The translations under genes and the position numbers were made by a program. DNA of 33,969 bases from IMG/VR virus record IMGVR_UViG_3300049448_000784, positions 1 through 33,969 of that record. One strand, written 5' to 3'. Shown one piece after another: positions 14,811-23,661 of the stretch; position 1 is the stretch's first letter; each line of letters starts with the position of its first letter. Below the pieces are notes generated by a model. The model saw nothing but the letters and a program-made list of their open reading frames with translations, searched no databases and had not been told where the DNA came from. The stretch comes from a virus.

Positions 14811-16511
14811 CTAGATGCGACCCGGCGAGCGCCCTCGTGAACTTCCGGCGGGTGGCCCGCCATTGGCGGAGCCATTCAACCTGCTCTTGATGACGCGTCC
14901 GGCGAGCGCTCGGCTCGCCGTGTCGCCGGCGCCGGCATCAAGTGGCGTGCCTTCGCCCTCGTCAGTCTCATCGCCGCTGCCGGGCTTTGCGGTCGAGAGG
15001 TCGGGAATGTTCGGCGCGCCGCGCAGCGAGAAGTCGAGCGTCAGGCCCAGCTGCTTCGCCATCAACTCATCCGCTGCACGCTCCTCGAACACCTCTTCGA
15101 TATCCTCTCCGCGTTGCGCGAGGACTCGCCGGAGCGACGTCAGACCGAGGAAAAGCTCGAGGTGCGAGGCCTCGACATCCTTCAGGGGATCGACCCAGTC
15201 CCAGCCCCGGCTCACCCATCTGACGGCCTTATAACGCGTCCAATCGGCACTCGCGAGCTGGAGCTCGCCAGAGAGGATGGCGGCGTTGAGCCACCGCTCG
15301 TATACCGGCTGCCGGAAGCTCGAGACCCACCAGTCCTGCAGCATCTCCCAGAGATCGCGCTCAGAAAGAAGCGCCTGGCGCATGCTCGAATAGTTCGCCT
15401 GCGAGTAATCGCCGGAGAGCTGCGCATAGCCGACGCCGAGCCCCGTCGCGATGCGACGCGTGACATCCCGCATGAACTGCTCGTAGGCCGCGTTCGGGGA
15501 ATTCGGCGTCCAGGATTCCACCTTCTCGCCCGGCGCCAGGCGCAGCATCCCGCCTGGGTTCACCTCGAGCTCCGCTGGCGCCAGCGGGTCGTTTGGATCA
15601 GTGGATTGCGCCGGGCCCGCCATGCTCTCGTCGTCCTGCGTGATGAACGCCATCTGGGCCGCGCCCACGCGCGCGTGCACCAGCGCCGCCTCGGCATAGC
15701 CCCCAGCATGCTGAGTGTGGATCAGCACCGGGGCGAACCAGGTGATGCCGCGCATTTGGTTCACGCGCTCGGTGATATAGAGATGGAGCATCTCGCTCGC
15801 ATCGATCCGGATCCGCCGGCGGCCGAGGTAATCCGTCCGGTAGAGGCCGTCCCAGACGTGGTAGGCGACCGGAGCCAGATCCTGATCGACCTCGACGCCG
15901 AGGCGCACCTCGTTCTCGGTGCGGCCATAGGGCAGGTTGTAGGTCTCGTCCAGCAGGTCGGGATCGAACCCCTGGAGCGCGAGCCCGAAGCGATAGTTCG
16001 CACCGATGGGCATGCGGGTCAGCATTTCGCCGTCGCGCGCGGCGGTCTTCAGCTGTAGATGCTCGAATTGGGCGAGCGTCATCCTGCGATCTGCCGTGAC
16101 CGGCCCGCTCGACCAGCGCTCCCAGGCTTCCTCGATCACCTCGTTCGTCTTCTCATCGAGATTGCCACGGGCATCCCTCACCTGCGCCTGGAGCCGCGGC
16201 CCGCGGGCCCCGAGCACGTTCGCCGTCGCGAGGTTCAGGAAGTGCTTGCACATCGGATCGTTCCGCGAGAGGTCGCGGGCGCGCGCGCGCATCACCTTCA
16301 TGTCATAGCGGAGCTCGTCGTCGGGCGACATGCAGCGCGCGAACCAATCCTCGAGCAGCCGGCTGGCCTCGGCGCCCCGGAAGCTCGTATGCAAGCCCGT
16401 CCGGACCTGGCGATCGCCGGCGCCGGCCTTCCGAGCGCGGGGCGCGCGGTACTTGCCGCGGAGGGCGCCCCAGGCGGTCGCGAGGCGCTGTTTCAGAGGG
16501 ACCACGGCCAT
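14811..16511 (-). CDS. Portal protein (lambda family)
   Basis: A 566-residue portal subunit, near the 533 of lambda gpB. The start at 16511 follows GGAAGGGGG on the - strand; longer in-frame starts would enter the upstream gene in another frame. Diagnostic stretches are RARARDLSRNDPMCKHFLNL, DGEMLTRMPIG, EMLHLYITERVNQMRGITWF, GYAQLSGDYSQANYSSMRQA and FRQPVYERWL, all typical of lambda-type portals. Twelve subunits form the ring through which DNA enters the head. The C-terminal 70 residues are Gly/Asp/Ala-rich linker. It is transcribed opposite to terminase and capsid, which is highly unusual. It overlaps the upstream connector gene by 19 bases. Confidence 0.93.
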   Translation of the reverse strand: MAVVPLKQRLATAWGALRGKYRAPRARKAGAGDRQVRTGLHTSFRGAEASRLLEDWFARCMSPDDELRYDMKVMRARARDLSRNDPMCKHFLNLATANVLGARGPRLQAQVRDARGNLDEKTNEVIEEAWERWSSGPVTADRRMTLAQFEHLQLKTAARDGEMLTRMPIGANYRFGLALQGFDPDLLDETYNLPYGRTENEVRLGVEVDQDLAPVAYHVWDGLYRTDYLGRRRIRIDASEMLHLYITERVNQMRGITWFAPVLIHTQHAGGYAEAALVHARVGAAQMAFITQDDESMAGPAQSTDPNDPLAPAELEVNPGGMLRLAPGEKVESWTPNSPNAAYEQFMRDVTRRIATGLGVGYAQLSGDYSQANYSSMRQALLSERDLWEMLQDWWVSSFRQPVYERWLNAAILSGELQLASADWTRYKAVRWVSRGWDWVDPLKDVEASHLELFLGLTSLRRVLAQRGEDIEEVFEERAADELMAKQLGLTLDFSLRGAPNIPDLSTAKPGSGDETDEGEGTPLDAGAGDTASRALAGRVIKSRLNGSANGGPPAGSSRGRSPGRI

Positions 16512-17068
16512 GGCCACGTCCCCCTTCCGCGCGCCGTGCCCGTGAACCGCGTCAGCAGCTGCTGGCCGATCCGGCCCGTCCGCTGCCTCTGGATCCGGGT
16601 GACGAGCGCGTCGCGGAACTTGATCGCATCCTTCCGGGTCTCCGTCGTCATGCCGCGGCCATGGAGCTGGTAGCTCACCATCGCGGAGCCCGCGCTCGCG
16701 AGGATCGCCGCCTCGACGACGACGAGCGCCTTCTCCTCGAACGTCTGCATGTCGCCCGGGCCCACGACTGCGAGATTCGGGGTTATCGAGGTGACGCCGG
16801 CGCCGACGTCGTAGATCTCGGGGCTCTTCGCGACGCGCTCGAGCCAGCGATACATCCCGGGCGGCAGCGTCGCCGTCTGCGTCGCGAAGATCGTGACCGT
16901 GAAGCCGGCCCCGTTGGCCGCCGCGGGAATCGAGATGTAGCCCACGCCGGCGAGCAGCAGCGTCAGCGTCCAGCCAGCGGTCTGCGGGTAGTCCGAGAAC
17001 GACCGCGTATAGACGACGGTCGAGCCGCTCGAGAAGGCGTCCGGGATCTGTGTGAGGACGGTGGCCAC
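16493..17068 (-). CDS. Head-to-tail connector-like protein upstream of portal
   Basis: A 191-residue protein from GTG 17068 on the - strand, with a weak ribosome-binding site. The N-terminal two thirds are beta-rich with the pattern STVVYTRSFSDYPQTAGWTL, which I recognise from proteins encoded immediately upstream of lambda-type portal genes. The C-terminal third is basic and helical (IKFRDALVTRIQRQRTGRIG), similar in position to gpW-like adaptors. It probably belongs to the head-tail junction. It is the first gene of the inverted portal operon, downstream of a double palindrome. Confidence 0.6.
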   Translation of the reverse strand: MATVLTQIPDAFSSGSTVVYTRSFSDYPQTAGWTLTLLLAGVGYISIPAAANGAGFTVTIFATQTATLPPGMYRWLERVAKSPEIYDVGAGVTSITPNLAVVGPGDMQTFEEKALVVVEAAILASAGSAMVSYQLHGRGMTTETRKDAIKFRDALVTRIQRQRTGRIGQQLLTRFTGTARGRGTWPWPWSL

Positions 17069-17088
17069 GCGCCCGAGGATGCACAGCC

Positions 17089-17120
17089 GTTCCCCTCGGG
17101 AACACTGAACTAATAGTTCA
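17089..17120. promoter_or_regulatory. Double palindrome in the divergent portal/capsid control region
   Basis: Two 15-base palindromes sit 2 bases apart between the divergent starts at 17068 (-) and 17169 (+): GTTCCC-CTC-GGGAAC at 17089-17103 and TGAACTA-A-TAGTTCA at 17106-17120. The second is an AT-rich island in GC-rich DNA. The layout is typical of operators for a dimeric repressor or activator controlling both operons. No convincing -35/-10 pair is visible, so the promoters may need an activator. Confidence 0.5.
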
Positions 17121-17168
17121 ATAGCTTCGCACTTGACTCGCTGCGCATGGTCGTGTCGTGAGGCCGGG

Positions 17169-19277
17169 ATGCTGGACCCCGGCGGGAATCAGGCGACCAT
17201 CGACGACAGGGAGTCCGACGAGCCCATGGGCCTTCCGAAGGCGCTGCCCAAGCAATACGTCTCCTTCGAGCTGATCGAATGCACGCGCCGCATGCGCGCG
17301 GCCGGCGATGGCGCCCCTGGCGACGCCGGCGCCACGGCCGATGCGGCGGATCAGGGCCTCACGTTCGACCTCGTGATCAGCACCGAGCGCCCGACCGAGA
17401 AGTGGTACGGCATCGAGACGCTCTCGCATGAGAAGAACGCGATCGACATGTCATATGCGAAGAATGGGCTATCGCTTCTCCTCGAGCACGGGGCCTGCGA
17501 CGCCGACATGCTTGCCTCCAACCTGGTCGATCCCGAGCTCCACGTCGGTATCGTCGACGAGGTGACCATCGGAGGAGACCGGAAGCTCCATGGGGTCGCC
17601 CGCTTCTCGCGCGTCGGCAGCGCCGTCGTCGCCGCGAGCCAGGTCGAGGACCGGACGCGGCGGTTCGTCTCCGTCGGCTATGTGCCGCGGAAGTTCAAGG
17701 TCACGAAGCAGGCGCAGGCCCCTGGAGAGAAGGACGAGATCCTCGTCACGAAGTGGACGCCGGTCGAGGTCTCGCTGGTCAGCGTGCCGGCAGATCCCAA
17801 CGCGCAAGTCCGCTCGATCGGGGGCCAGGAGTTCCCGATCGAGGTCGAAACCGATCAACCCGCAGGGGAGGAACCACCGATGCTGCAGAACATCAAGTTG
17901 AGTCCCGACGGTGGCAGCGGCGGTGGCGCCGCGGCCGCGCCGGCCCCCGCGGGCAAAGGCGCCGAGATCACGCTCACCGAGGCGGAGGTCCAGCACCGCT
18001 CGCTCTCGGCCGTCCAGGCGCGCAACAAGGAGGTCGCGGAGATCGCGACCCTCTGCCGCCGAAACAGGATCGAGGAGAAGGTCGAAACCGACTACATCCA
18101 GAGTGGCAAGTCGCTCCAGGAGGTCGGGCTCGACATCCTCCAGCGGAGGAAGAGCGAGCCGCTCCCGACCCCGGCGGCGGAGTTCGTCGACGGGCTGCCG
18201 GCGAAGGACCGCAAGCGCTATTCGGTCGGCCGCGCGCTCGACATGCTGGTCCGGCGAACGCTCGGCCAGGCGGCCTTCGACGGCATCGAGGGTGAGGTCC
18301 ACGCGCACCTCGAGCGCCGCGCCAAGGAAGCCGGCATCCAGAGCCACGGCTCGGGCGTGTTCCTGCCGATGTCGCTCGGCGCGGACCTCGAACGGCGCAC
18401 GATGGCGACGAACATCGCCACCAAGGGCTCCGAGTTCGTGTTCGACCAGCCGGGCGAGCTGATCGAGTTCCTGCGCAACCAGGCGGTCGTCTTCCGCATG
18501 GGCGCGCGGATGCTGACCGACCTGACCGGCCCGGTGACGTTCCCGAAGCAGCAGGGCGACGTCACCGTCAGCTGGGTGGGGGAGAACCCGGCCTCGGCGG
18601 TCGCCGCGTCGGATGTCGCGACCGGCGCCGTCATGCTGACCCAGAAGACCATGCAGGGCACCTGCAAGATCTCCCGCCAGCTCCTCGCCCAGTCGAACAT
18701 CGACCACGAGGGGATGATCCGCGAGTCATTCGCGCAGGCCCACGGTCTCGCATTCGATCGCGCGGCGCTCCATGGCCTGGGCTCCAGCTCGCAGCCCACC
18801 GGCATCTACTCGGCCCCCGACGTCCTCACGACGACGATGGCGAACGTGCTCCCGACGTGGCAGAAGATCACGGACATGATCGGGCAGGTCGGGAGCGCCA
18901 ACGCGCTCGCCGGCACGCTCGGGTTCGTGACCACGATGGGCTTCGGAGCCCGCTTCCTGTCGGTGCTGCAGCAGAGCGCGGCCGGCCTGCCGTTCATCTG
19001 GACCGGTCCGCTGCAGGACGGGAAGATCGGTGGCTACCGCGCCATCGCCAGCACCCAGGCCCTGGCCAACCTCGGAGCCGGTGCGAACGAGCACTGCTTC
19101 ATCTTCGGCAACTGGGCCGACATGATCGCCGGTCTCTTCGGCGGCATCGAGGTCATCGCGGACCCGTTCACGTCGGCCACTTCCGGGCTGGTGAACTTCA
19201 CCAGCTTCCAGATGGGCGACATCGTCCTCCGCCGCGGCCAGTCCTTCTCCAAGGCCACCCTGGCGCAGCTCGCCTAA
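17169..19277 (+). CDS. Prohead protease-major capsid fusion (S78 protease + HK97 fold)
   Basis: A 702-residue fusion. ATG 17169 follows GAGG 6 bases upstream. Residues about 30-215 are an HK97-type S78 prohead protease, with the nucleophile-pair motifs LLLEHG (His107) and RRFVSVGY (Ser168) and the family ending [17 protein letters not shown]. Residues about 238-400 form an Ala/Gly and coiled delta/scaffold-like segment. From about residue 405 the HK97 capsid fold follows ([48 protein letters not shown]). Many phages keep protease and capsid as separate genes; here both are in one frame. An in-frame ATG at 17880 with a strong ribosome-binding site may also produce free capsid precursor. Confidence 0.93.
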   Translation: MLDPGGNQATIDDRESDEPMGLPKALPKQYVSFELIECTRRMRAAGDGAPGDAGATADAADQGLTFDLVISTERPTEKWYGIETLSHEKNAIDMSYAKNGLSLLLEHGACDADMLASNLVDPELHVGIVDEVTIGGDRKLHGVARFSRVGSAVVAASQVEDRTRRFVSVGYVPRKFKVTKQAQAPGEKDEILVTKWTPVEVSLVSVPADPNAQVRSIGGQEFPIEVETDQPAGEEPPMLQNIKLSPDGGSGGGAAAAPAPAGKGAEITLTEAEVQHRSLSAVQARNKEVAEIATLCRRNRIEEKVETDYIQSGKSLQEVGLDILQRRKSEPLPTPAAEFVDGLPAKDRKRYSVGRALDMLVRRTLGQAAFDGIEGEVHAHLERRAKEAGIQSHGSGVFLPMSLGADLERRTMATNIATKGSEFVFDQPGELIEFLRNQAVVFRMGARMLTDLTGPVTFPKQQGDVTVSWVGENPASAVAASDVATGAVMLTQKTMQGTCKISRQLLAQSNIDHEGMIRESFAQAHGLAFDRAALHGLGSSSQPTGIYSAPDVLTTTMANVLPTWQKITDMIGQVGSANALAGTLGFVTTMGFGARFLSVLQQSAAGLPFIWTGPLQDGKIGGYRAIASTQALANLGAGANEHCFIFGNWADMIAGLFGGIEVIADPFTSATSGLVNFTSFQMGDIVLRRGQSFSKATLAQLA
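17866..17882 (+). promoter_or_regulatory. Internal ribosome-binding site and in-frame ATG within the protease-capsid gene
   Basis: GGGAGGA at about 17866-17872 is followed about 7 bases later by ATG 17880-17882, codon 238 of the fusion, exactly at the boundary between the protease and the linker. Initiation here would give a 465-residue scaffold-capsid protein lacking protease, which would allow far more capsid than protease, as lambda achieves with C and Nu3. Confidence 0.5.
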
Positions 19278-19319
19278 CCCTGAGCCGGCACCCGGTCGGG
19301 TCGGCGCGAGGGATGCGCC

Positions 19320-19338
19320 GGCCCGGCAGGACCGGGCC
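19320..19338 (+). terminator. Weak hairpin after the capsid gene
   Basis: GGCCCGG at 19320-19326 and CCGGGCC at 19332-19338 enclose a 5-base loop in the 74-base gap after the capsid gene. There is no T-run. It may act as a partial terminator or mRNA-stabilising element that keeps capsid mRNA above downstream genes; it could equally be chance in GC-rich DNA. Confidence 0.25.
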
Positions 19339-19351
19339 AACGAGGGACGTC

Positions 19352-19618
19352 ATGGCAAAGGCCAGAGTTCTCATCTCGCACAGCCTCGGCGGCGGCCGCG
19401 ACATCTATGCGGGCGACATTGTCGAGCTCGACGACAACGAGGTCCGGCGGAAGACCGCCATGGGCTTCGTCGAGCCCGTGCTCGAGCCAGCGCCGGTCGA
19501 GCCGGCCGTCGTTCCACCGACCGAGGTCATCCCCTCGCCGTCAGACGCACAGCCGGCCCCGGCCGCGGCGCCTCCGGCCGACGACGAACCAGCTGCAGGC
19601 AAACGCAAGAACCGCTGA
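19352..19618 (+). CDS. Small head-associated protein
   Basis: An 88-residue protein from ATG 19352 with GAGGGA upstream. Residues about 1-45 look like a small folded domain ([20 protein letters not shown], then [11 protein letters not shown]), and the rest is Pro/Ala/Glu-rich linker ending in a basic KRKNR. Proteins with this layout commonly follow capsid genes in lambda-like phages as short head-completion factors. No named family. Confidence 0.6.
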   Translation: MAKARVLISHSLGGGRDIYAGDIVELDDNEVRRKTAMGFVEPVLEPAPVEPAVVPPTEVIPSPSDAQPAPAAAPPADDEPAAGKRKNR

Positions 19619-19688
19619 GCGCGGCGCACCGACCACCGACACCCGATCACGTTCCAACGGCCGCCCGCGGCGGCAGGAGAAACACACG

Positions 19689-20078
19689 ATGACCGCCACC
19701 TTCAACGCCTTCGCGCGCGCCATCTTCAGCACGCTCTTCCCGGCGCTCTCCCGCTCGGCCACGGCCAACGGTACGGCCATCGACATGGTCGACTACGAGG
19801 GCGTCGCGGTCGTGTACCTCGATTCGGCCGCCGCCGGCGCCGGCACGCTCGACCTGGCGCTCCAGGATTCGCCGGACAATTCCACATTCACGGCCATCCC
19901 TCTCGGCAACATCGTCGGCGGGGCCTTCACCCAGGTCACGACCGGCGGCGCGAGCCTCCAGACGCGCTTCATCGACATGAACAACACGCAGCGCTACGTG
20001 CGCGCGGTCTGCACGATCGCCACGGGCCCGGTCGTCTTCTCGGTCGAGATCGTGGGGCAGAAGAAGTACCAGAGCTGA
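19689..20078 (+). CDS. Head/neck structural protein
   Basis: A 129-residue protein from ATG 19689 with AGGAGA at 19675-19680. It is beta-rich: FTAIPLGNIVGGAFTQV, then TQRYVRAVCTIATGPVVFSV. This resembles small structural proteins encoded between capsid and tail tube in siphoviruses, where a compact beta-sandwich ends in YVR-x-V. Probably a head decoration or neck component. Confidence 0.6.
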   Translation: MTATFNAFARAIFSTLFPALSRSATANGTAIDMVDYEGVAVVYLDSAAAGAGTLDLALQDSPDNSTFTAIPLGNIVGGAFTQVTTGGASLQTRFIDMNNTQRYVRAVCTIATGPVVFSVEIVGQKKYQS

Positions 20079-20082
20079 TCGG

Positions 20083-20394
20083 GTGAGCTTCTTCCGGCAG
20101 TCGGATCTGCAGGCGATGCTCGCGGGCTCGGGCGGTCACAATTTCAAGCTCGCCTCGCTCGGATCCGGCACCACGAAGGGGTTCGTCGACATCATCGACG
20201 AGGCGCTCATCCAGGATAGCTCGCTGAGTCTGGGGGGCAGTACGACGGCCGTGACGATCGAGACCGGGAGCCTCATCGGTCTCGACGTCGGGTCGGAGCT
20301 GATCGATCTCACGGACAACGTGCATTACCGAGTCCAGCAGTTCAATCAGATCGGGGATGGGGCCGTGACCGTGATCTACGCAGCAGGGCTGTAG
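20083..20394 (+). CDS. Head-tail joining protein (gpFII-like position)
   Basis: A 103-residue protein from GTG 20083, four bases after the previous stop, with no strong ribosome-binding site, so translational coupling is likely. It is beta-rich (AVTIETGSLIGLDVGSELID; NVHYRVQQFNQIGDGAVTVI). Size and location between capsid and tail terminator match gpFII-type joining proteins. The assignment is by position and length. Confidence 0.55.
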   Translation: MSFFRQSDLQAMLAGSGGHNFKLASLGSGTTKGFVDIIDEALIQDSSLSLGGSTTAVTIETGSLIGLDVGSELIDLTDNVHYRVQQFNQIGDGAVTVIYAAGL

Positions 20395-20417
20395 GCCAGG
20401 GGAGGGCGGTGGGAGTC

Positions 20418-21623
20418 ATGCCGGCCGAGGCGCTCGAAAACCAGGCTCTCGACGCTCTCGAGACGGAGCTCGCCAAGATCGGCACCGCGCCGACCTCCAA
20501 CTGGCTCACCACCCCGACGCCGGCGATCACCGTCGGCGTCCCGGGCGCCAACGTCCCGGGCCCGAATGCGATGTCGCTGTATCTGCAGCATGCGCGAAGC
20601 GAGAAGGGGGACGACAGTGTCGGCACGGCGAGCCACCGGCTCAGGGTCACATTCGCGGTCTGGTGCTGCAGCACGCACGCAGCGGATGGGCATCGCCGAA
20701 TGCTCAATCTCCTCACCGACGTCCGCCGGGTGCTCCTCGCCGCGGAGCAGACGTTCTACGAGACGTTCAGCTACGGGCTCACGCTCGGCGCATCGCAGTA
20801 CATCGGCTATGAGGCGTATCTCAAGCAGGGAATCTCGGGGTGCGCGCTCGAGGTCGTCATCGACATGGATCTCGCCCACGACGGAACGGACCTCGTGAGC
20901 CTCGACTCCCAGCTTGAGCGGACCCTCCTCCGCGTCTACCCGTTCGCGGCCCTTCCGCAGGTCGAGCGCCAGAGCTCCGGGATCGCGGCGCGCGTCGAGC
21001 CGCCCGCGGTCATCATCGAGACGTCGGTCGGCGGCGCGAACAAGCTCTGCGAGCTCCGCGTCGAGGGCTCGCCGACCGACTTCTGGTTCCGGAGCTCCAT
21101 CGGCGCGGACTGGTGGCAGTTCAAGGCCGAGATCGCGGCCATGATCGGCCCCTACGTCGGCGCGAACGCCACCAATACGATGTTCGCCGGCATCGAGCTC
21201 GGGACCTACAACCAGGGGGCGCCCTTCCCGGCGGCCGCCGGGAACGCCGTGGCCCAGCTCCGCTGGAACTACGGCCTCGCGGCCTGGCAGCTCGTCTCGG
21301 GGGTCGGAGACGGCGTGACGCCGGACACGATCGTCCAGCTGACGGGCGTCGCCTCGCCCGTCGCCGGCGGCGGCGCGCGCGCGCGGCTCATCTACGACCC
21401 CTTCACGCAGACGCTCGCGGCGCTCATCAATGGGAACATCGGCGCCCAGATCACCGCCCCCGCGGCGCTGCCACAGTTCGGGGCCTACGGCGCATCGCCT
21501 CTCCAGAGCGGCCTCTTCCTCGCGACCGGTTCGAACGGCGGCGCCGTCGCCCAGGCGCTCTTCGCCGCCTGCCACTGCAAGCTCTACGACACAGCGTCGC
21601 CGCCGGCGGCGCTCTGGTACTGA
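20418..21623 (+). CDS. Tail terminator-like domain fused to a C-terminal beta domain
   Basis: A 401-residue protein. ATG 20418 is chosen over GTG 20409, which sits only 2 bases after GGAGGG. Residues about 1-160 look like a tail terminator/completion protein: an N-terminal helix (ALENQALDALETELAKIG), ADGHRRMLNLLTDVRRVLLA, and a final strand (ISGCALEVVIDMDLAHD). Usual tail terminators are 130-200 residues, so the extra about 240 residues are notable. Residues about 190-401 are beta-rich with Gly and Trp (DFWFRSSIGADWW; LRWNYGLAAWQLVSGVGD) and resemble a concanavalin-like or fibre-type sandwich, perhaps decorating the head-tail neck. Confidence 0.6.
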   Translation: MPAEALENQALDALETELAKIGTAPTSNWLTTPTPAITVGVPGANVPGPNAMSLYLQHARSEKGDDSVGTASHRLRVTFAVWCCSTHAADGHRRMLNLLTDVRRVLLAAEQTFYETFSYGLTLGASQYIGYEAYLKQGISGCALEVVIDMDLAHDGTDLVSLDSQLERTLLRVYPFAALPQVERQSSGIAARVEPPAVIIETSVGGANKLCELRVEGSPTDFWFRSSIGADWWQFKAEIAAMIGPYVGANATNTMFAGIELGTYNQGAPFPAAAGNAVAQLRWNYGLAAWQLVSGVGDGVTPDTIVQLTGVASPVAGGGARARLIYDPFTQTLAALINGNIGAQITAPAALPQFGAYGASPLQSGLFLATGSNGGAVAQALFAACHCKLYDTASPPAALWY

Positions 21624-21634
21624 GGGGGTAATCG

Positions 21635-22852
21635 ATGGCGGCGCCAGGCTACGGCCACAAGGGCTTCATCCAGCTCGGGAAGGAGACCACCTATGGCACA
21701 GCGGTCGCCACCACCGTCAAGCTCGAGCTGATCGACGAGAAGCTGAAGCTGAACCGCGTGAAGATCGACGATGCGAGCCTGACCGGGAACCTCTCGCGGC
21801 GGCAGCCCTATGAGGGACCGCGCTGGGTCACGGGCAGCTTCATCGTGCGCGCCAACTTCGAAGGCATGCTCGAGATCTTCCGCGGCGTCTTCGGCTCGTT
21901 CTCGGCGCCGGCCGCCTTCGACACGCCCGCGCGCGATCAGACGTTCAAGGAGTTCCTGACGCTCCCGAGCTATACGATCGAGGTCAACAAGGGCGACATC
22001 CCTGCCGGCAAGTGCTTCCGGTACCTGGGCTGCAAGCTCATCTCGTTGAACGTCAAGGGCAAGGCCGGTACCGGTACCGACGCCGTCGTGACGCTCGAGG
22101 TCGGCGTGATCGGCCAGGACGTCCTGAGCAATCAGACACCGGCCTCGCTCACCTTCCCGGCGACGTTCCCGGTCAAGTTCGACCATGACGTCTTCGTCGA
22201 CGACGGCACGACCGATGTCGTGCCGAACCTCCGCATCCGCGACTTCGAGGTCATGTTCGACAACCCGCACACGGCGGAGGATCGCCTCTATCTCGGCTCG
22301 CTCCTGATCGACGAGCCACTCCGGAAGGACTACCTCGCCTGCACCTGGAAGTTCACCGAGGAGTTCTTCACGCGGACGGCGTTCGACTCCTATAAGGCGG
22401 GAACGCTCCTCTCGCCGCGGATCATCTTCCGGCATCCGACCTTCCTCGTGACCCACACCTCATCTCTCGCGACGGTCAATGCGGGCAACACGATCACCAC
22501 TGCCGGCAACTTCGTCACCGACGGCTGGAAAGTCGGCGACACGTTCGATCCGACGTCTCCGTCCGCCGCTTTCATCCCGCCCGGGACCTACATCACGGCG
22601 GTCGCGACGGGAACGATCACGGTCGACCAGACCTGCACCTCCTCGGGCGGCACGACCACGATCAGCGGCGGCGCATGCCGGGAGATCGAGCTCCGCTCGA
22701 ACTTCGCGACGCTCACCGCGGACCCGCTCCCCGGCGTCAACGGCTTCGGCTCGTTGATCGCCAATCTCGAGATGGTCGCGAATCGCGACGACGCCACCGA
22801 CCTCGCGGCCTTGGTCGGCCGCATCAGGAGCTCGGAGGCCGCGCTCACGTAG
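21635..22852 (+). CDS. Major tail tube protein with Ig-like insertion
   Basis: A 405-residue protein from ATG 21635, preceded by GAGGGGG. The N-terminus GYGHKGFIQLGKETTYGTAV and the stretch RRQPYEGPRWVTGSFIVRAN match phage tail-tube proteins that polymerise as hexameric rings. EVMFDNPHTAEDR and EEFFTRTAFDSYKAG continue the tube fold. A segment at about 275-350 (VNAGNTITTAGNFVTDGWKV; TAVATGTITVDQTCTSSGG) looks like an inserted Ig-like or surface domain. It belongs to the long non-contractile tail. Confidence 0.8.
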   Translation: MAAPGYGHKGFIQLGKETTYGTAVATTVKLELIDEKLKLNRVKIDDASLTGNLSRRQPYEGPRWVTGSFIVRANFEGMLEIFRGVFGSFSAPAAFDTPARDQTFKEFLTLPSYTIEVNKGDIPAGKCFRYLGCKLISLNVKGKAGTGTDAVVTLEVGVIGQDVLSNQTPASLTFPATFPVKFDHDVFVDDGTTDVVPNLRIRDFEVMFDNPHTAEDRLYLGSLLIDEPLRKDYLACTWKFTEEFFTRTAFDSYKAGTLLSPRIIFRHPTFLVTHTSSLATVNAGNTITTAGNFVTDGWKVGDTFDPTSPSAAFIPPGTYITAVATGTITVDQTCTSSGGTTTISGGACREIELRSNFATLTADPLPGVNGFGSLIANLEMVANRDDATDLAALVGRIRSSEAALT

Positions 22853-22907
22853 GCCGTACGGCGTTCGCCATCTCATAAGAGCAGCTCACCCTCGCAGGAG
22901 GCATCAC

Positions 22908-23660
22908 GTGACGAACCTCTGGTTGAACGCGCTTCGCAGCTCCGAGTTCTGGGGAGGACTCGCCGCCGCCATCTGCGGCTTCCTCGTCCAGCAGGGCCTC
23001 ATGTCGGCCTCGATCGTCCCATGGATCCAGGGCGCGGTCGTGTATTGCGCCCTCCGCATCGTCTCCAAGATCGCGAAGCATGCCGTGCCCGATCCGGCCT
23101 CGCCTGCGGCCGCGGCGCCGGCGGGCAGCCCGCCAGCGGCGAAGAAGGCCGGCGCCGCCGTCGGCGCGATCGCCCTCGCGCTCTCTGCGCTGGCGCTCTT
23201 CCTCTCGGCGAGCCCCGCTCGAGCGGCGAACCTGCTCGATCCCGACCGGCTCTCCGCCTACGTCGGTGCCTCGTTCGAAGCGAGGACGTCGACCGGCGAG
23301 GCGGTCGAGAAAGATGCCGCGGCCAACCTGTTCCTCAACGCTGATCTCACGAAGAGCTTCGCCGGCGTCATCCGCAACTCGTTCGAGGTGCAGTCCCACG
23401 AGCTCCGGATCTCGCCGGGCATCAAGTACCGGTTGAAGGTCGGCAACGAAAGCTTCGCCTCGGAGCTGTCCTACGACTTCTACGGCGGCGCGTCGGTTCC
23501 TCGGTATCCCAACGAATGGGCAGTGTCGCTCATGTATAGCCGCCAGGTCACCAAGTACCTGATCCTGTCCGCGGTGGAGACACTCGGGCTCGACAATCAC
23601 CAGGCGCGGACGAGCCTACAGGGCTCCGTCCCGTTCCTCAGCGCAAAGGCGAAACCCTGA
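22908..23660 (+). CDS. Holin-like N-terminus fused to an exported beta-barrel-like domain
   Basis: A 250-residue protein from GTG 22908 with AGGAGG upstream. Residues about 11-50 (SSEFWGGLAAAICGFLVQQG and VYCALRIVSKIAK) resemble small phage holins. A Pro/Ala linker then leads to a hydrophobic segment with a signal-peptidase-like site (ALALSALALFLSASPARA, cleavage after Ala106). Residues 107-250 are beta-rich with alternating aromatics (LSAYVGASFEART; SELSYDFYGGAS; AVSLMYSRQVTKYL), as in a small outer-membrane barrel. A holin joined to an exported barrel is not an arrangement I know. Its place between tail tube and chaperones suggests late expression. Confidence 0.55.
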   Translation: MTNLWLNALRSSEFWGGLAAAICGFLVQQGLMSASIVPWIQGAVVYCALRIVSKIAKHAVPDPASPAAAAPAGSPPAAKKAGAAVGAIALALSALALFLSASPARAANLLDPDRLSAYVGASFEARTSTGEAVEKDAAANLFLNADLTKSFAGVIRNSFEVQSHELRISPGIKYRLKVGNESFASELSYDFYGGASVPRYPNEWAVSLMYSRQVTKYLILSAVETLGLDNHQARTSLQGSVPFLSAKAKP

Positions 23661-23661
23661 C

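Noticed and set aside
14811-17105. A 764-codon open frame for the portal
   Set aside because: The N-terminal 200 codons are an Arg/Asp-rich shadow of the connector gene; the portal family begins at the ribosome-binding site before 16511.
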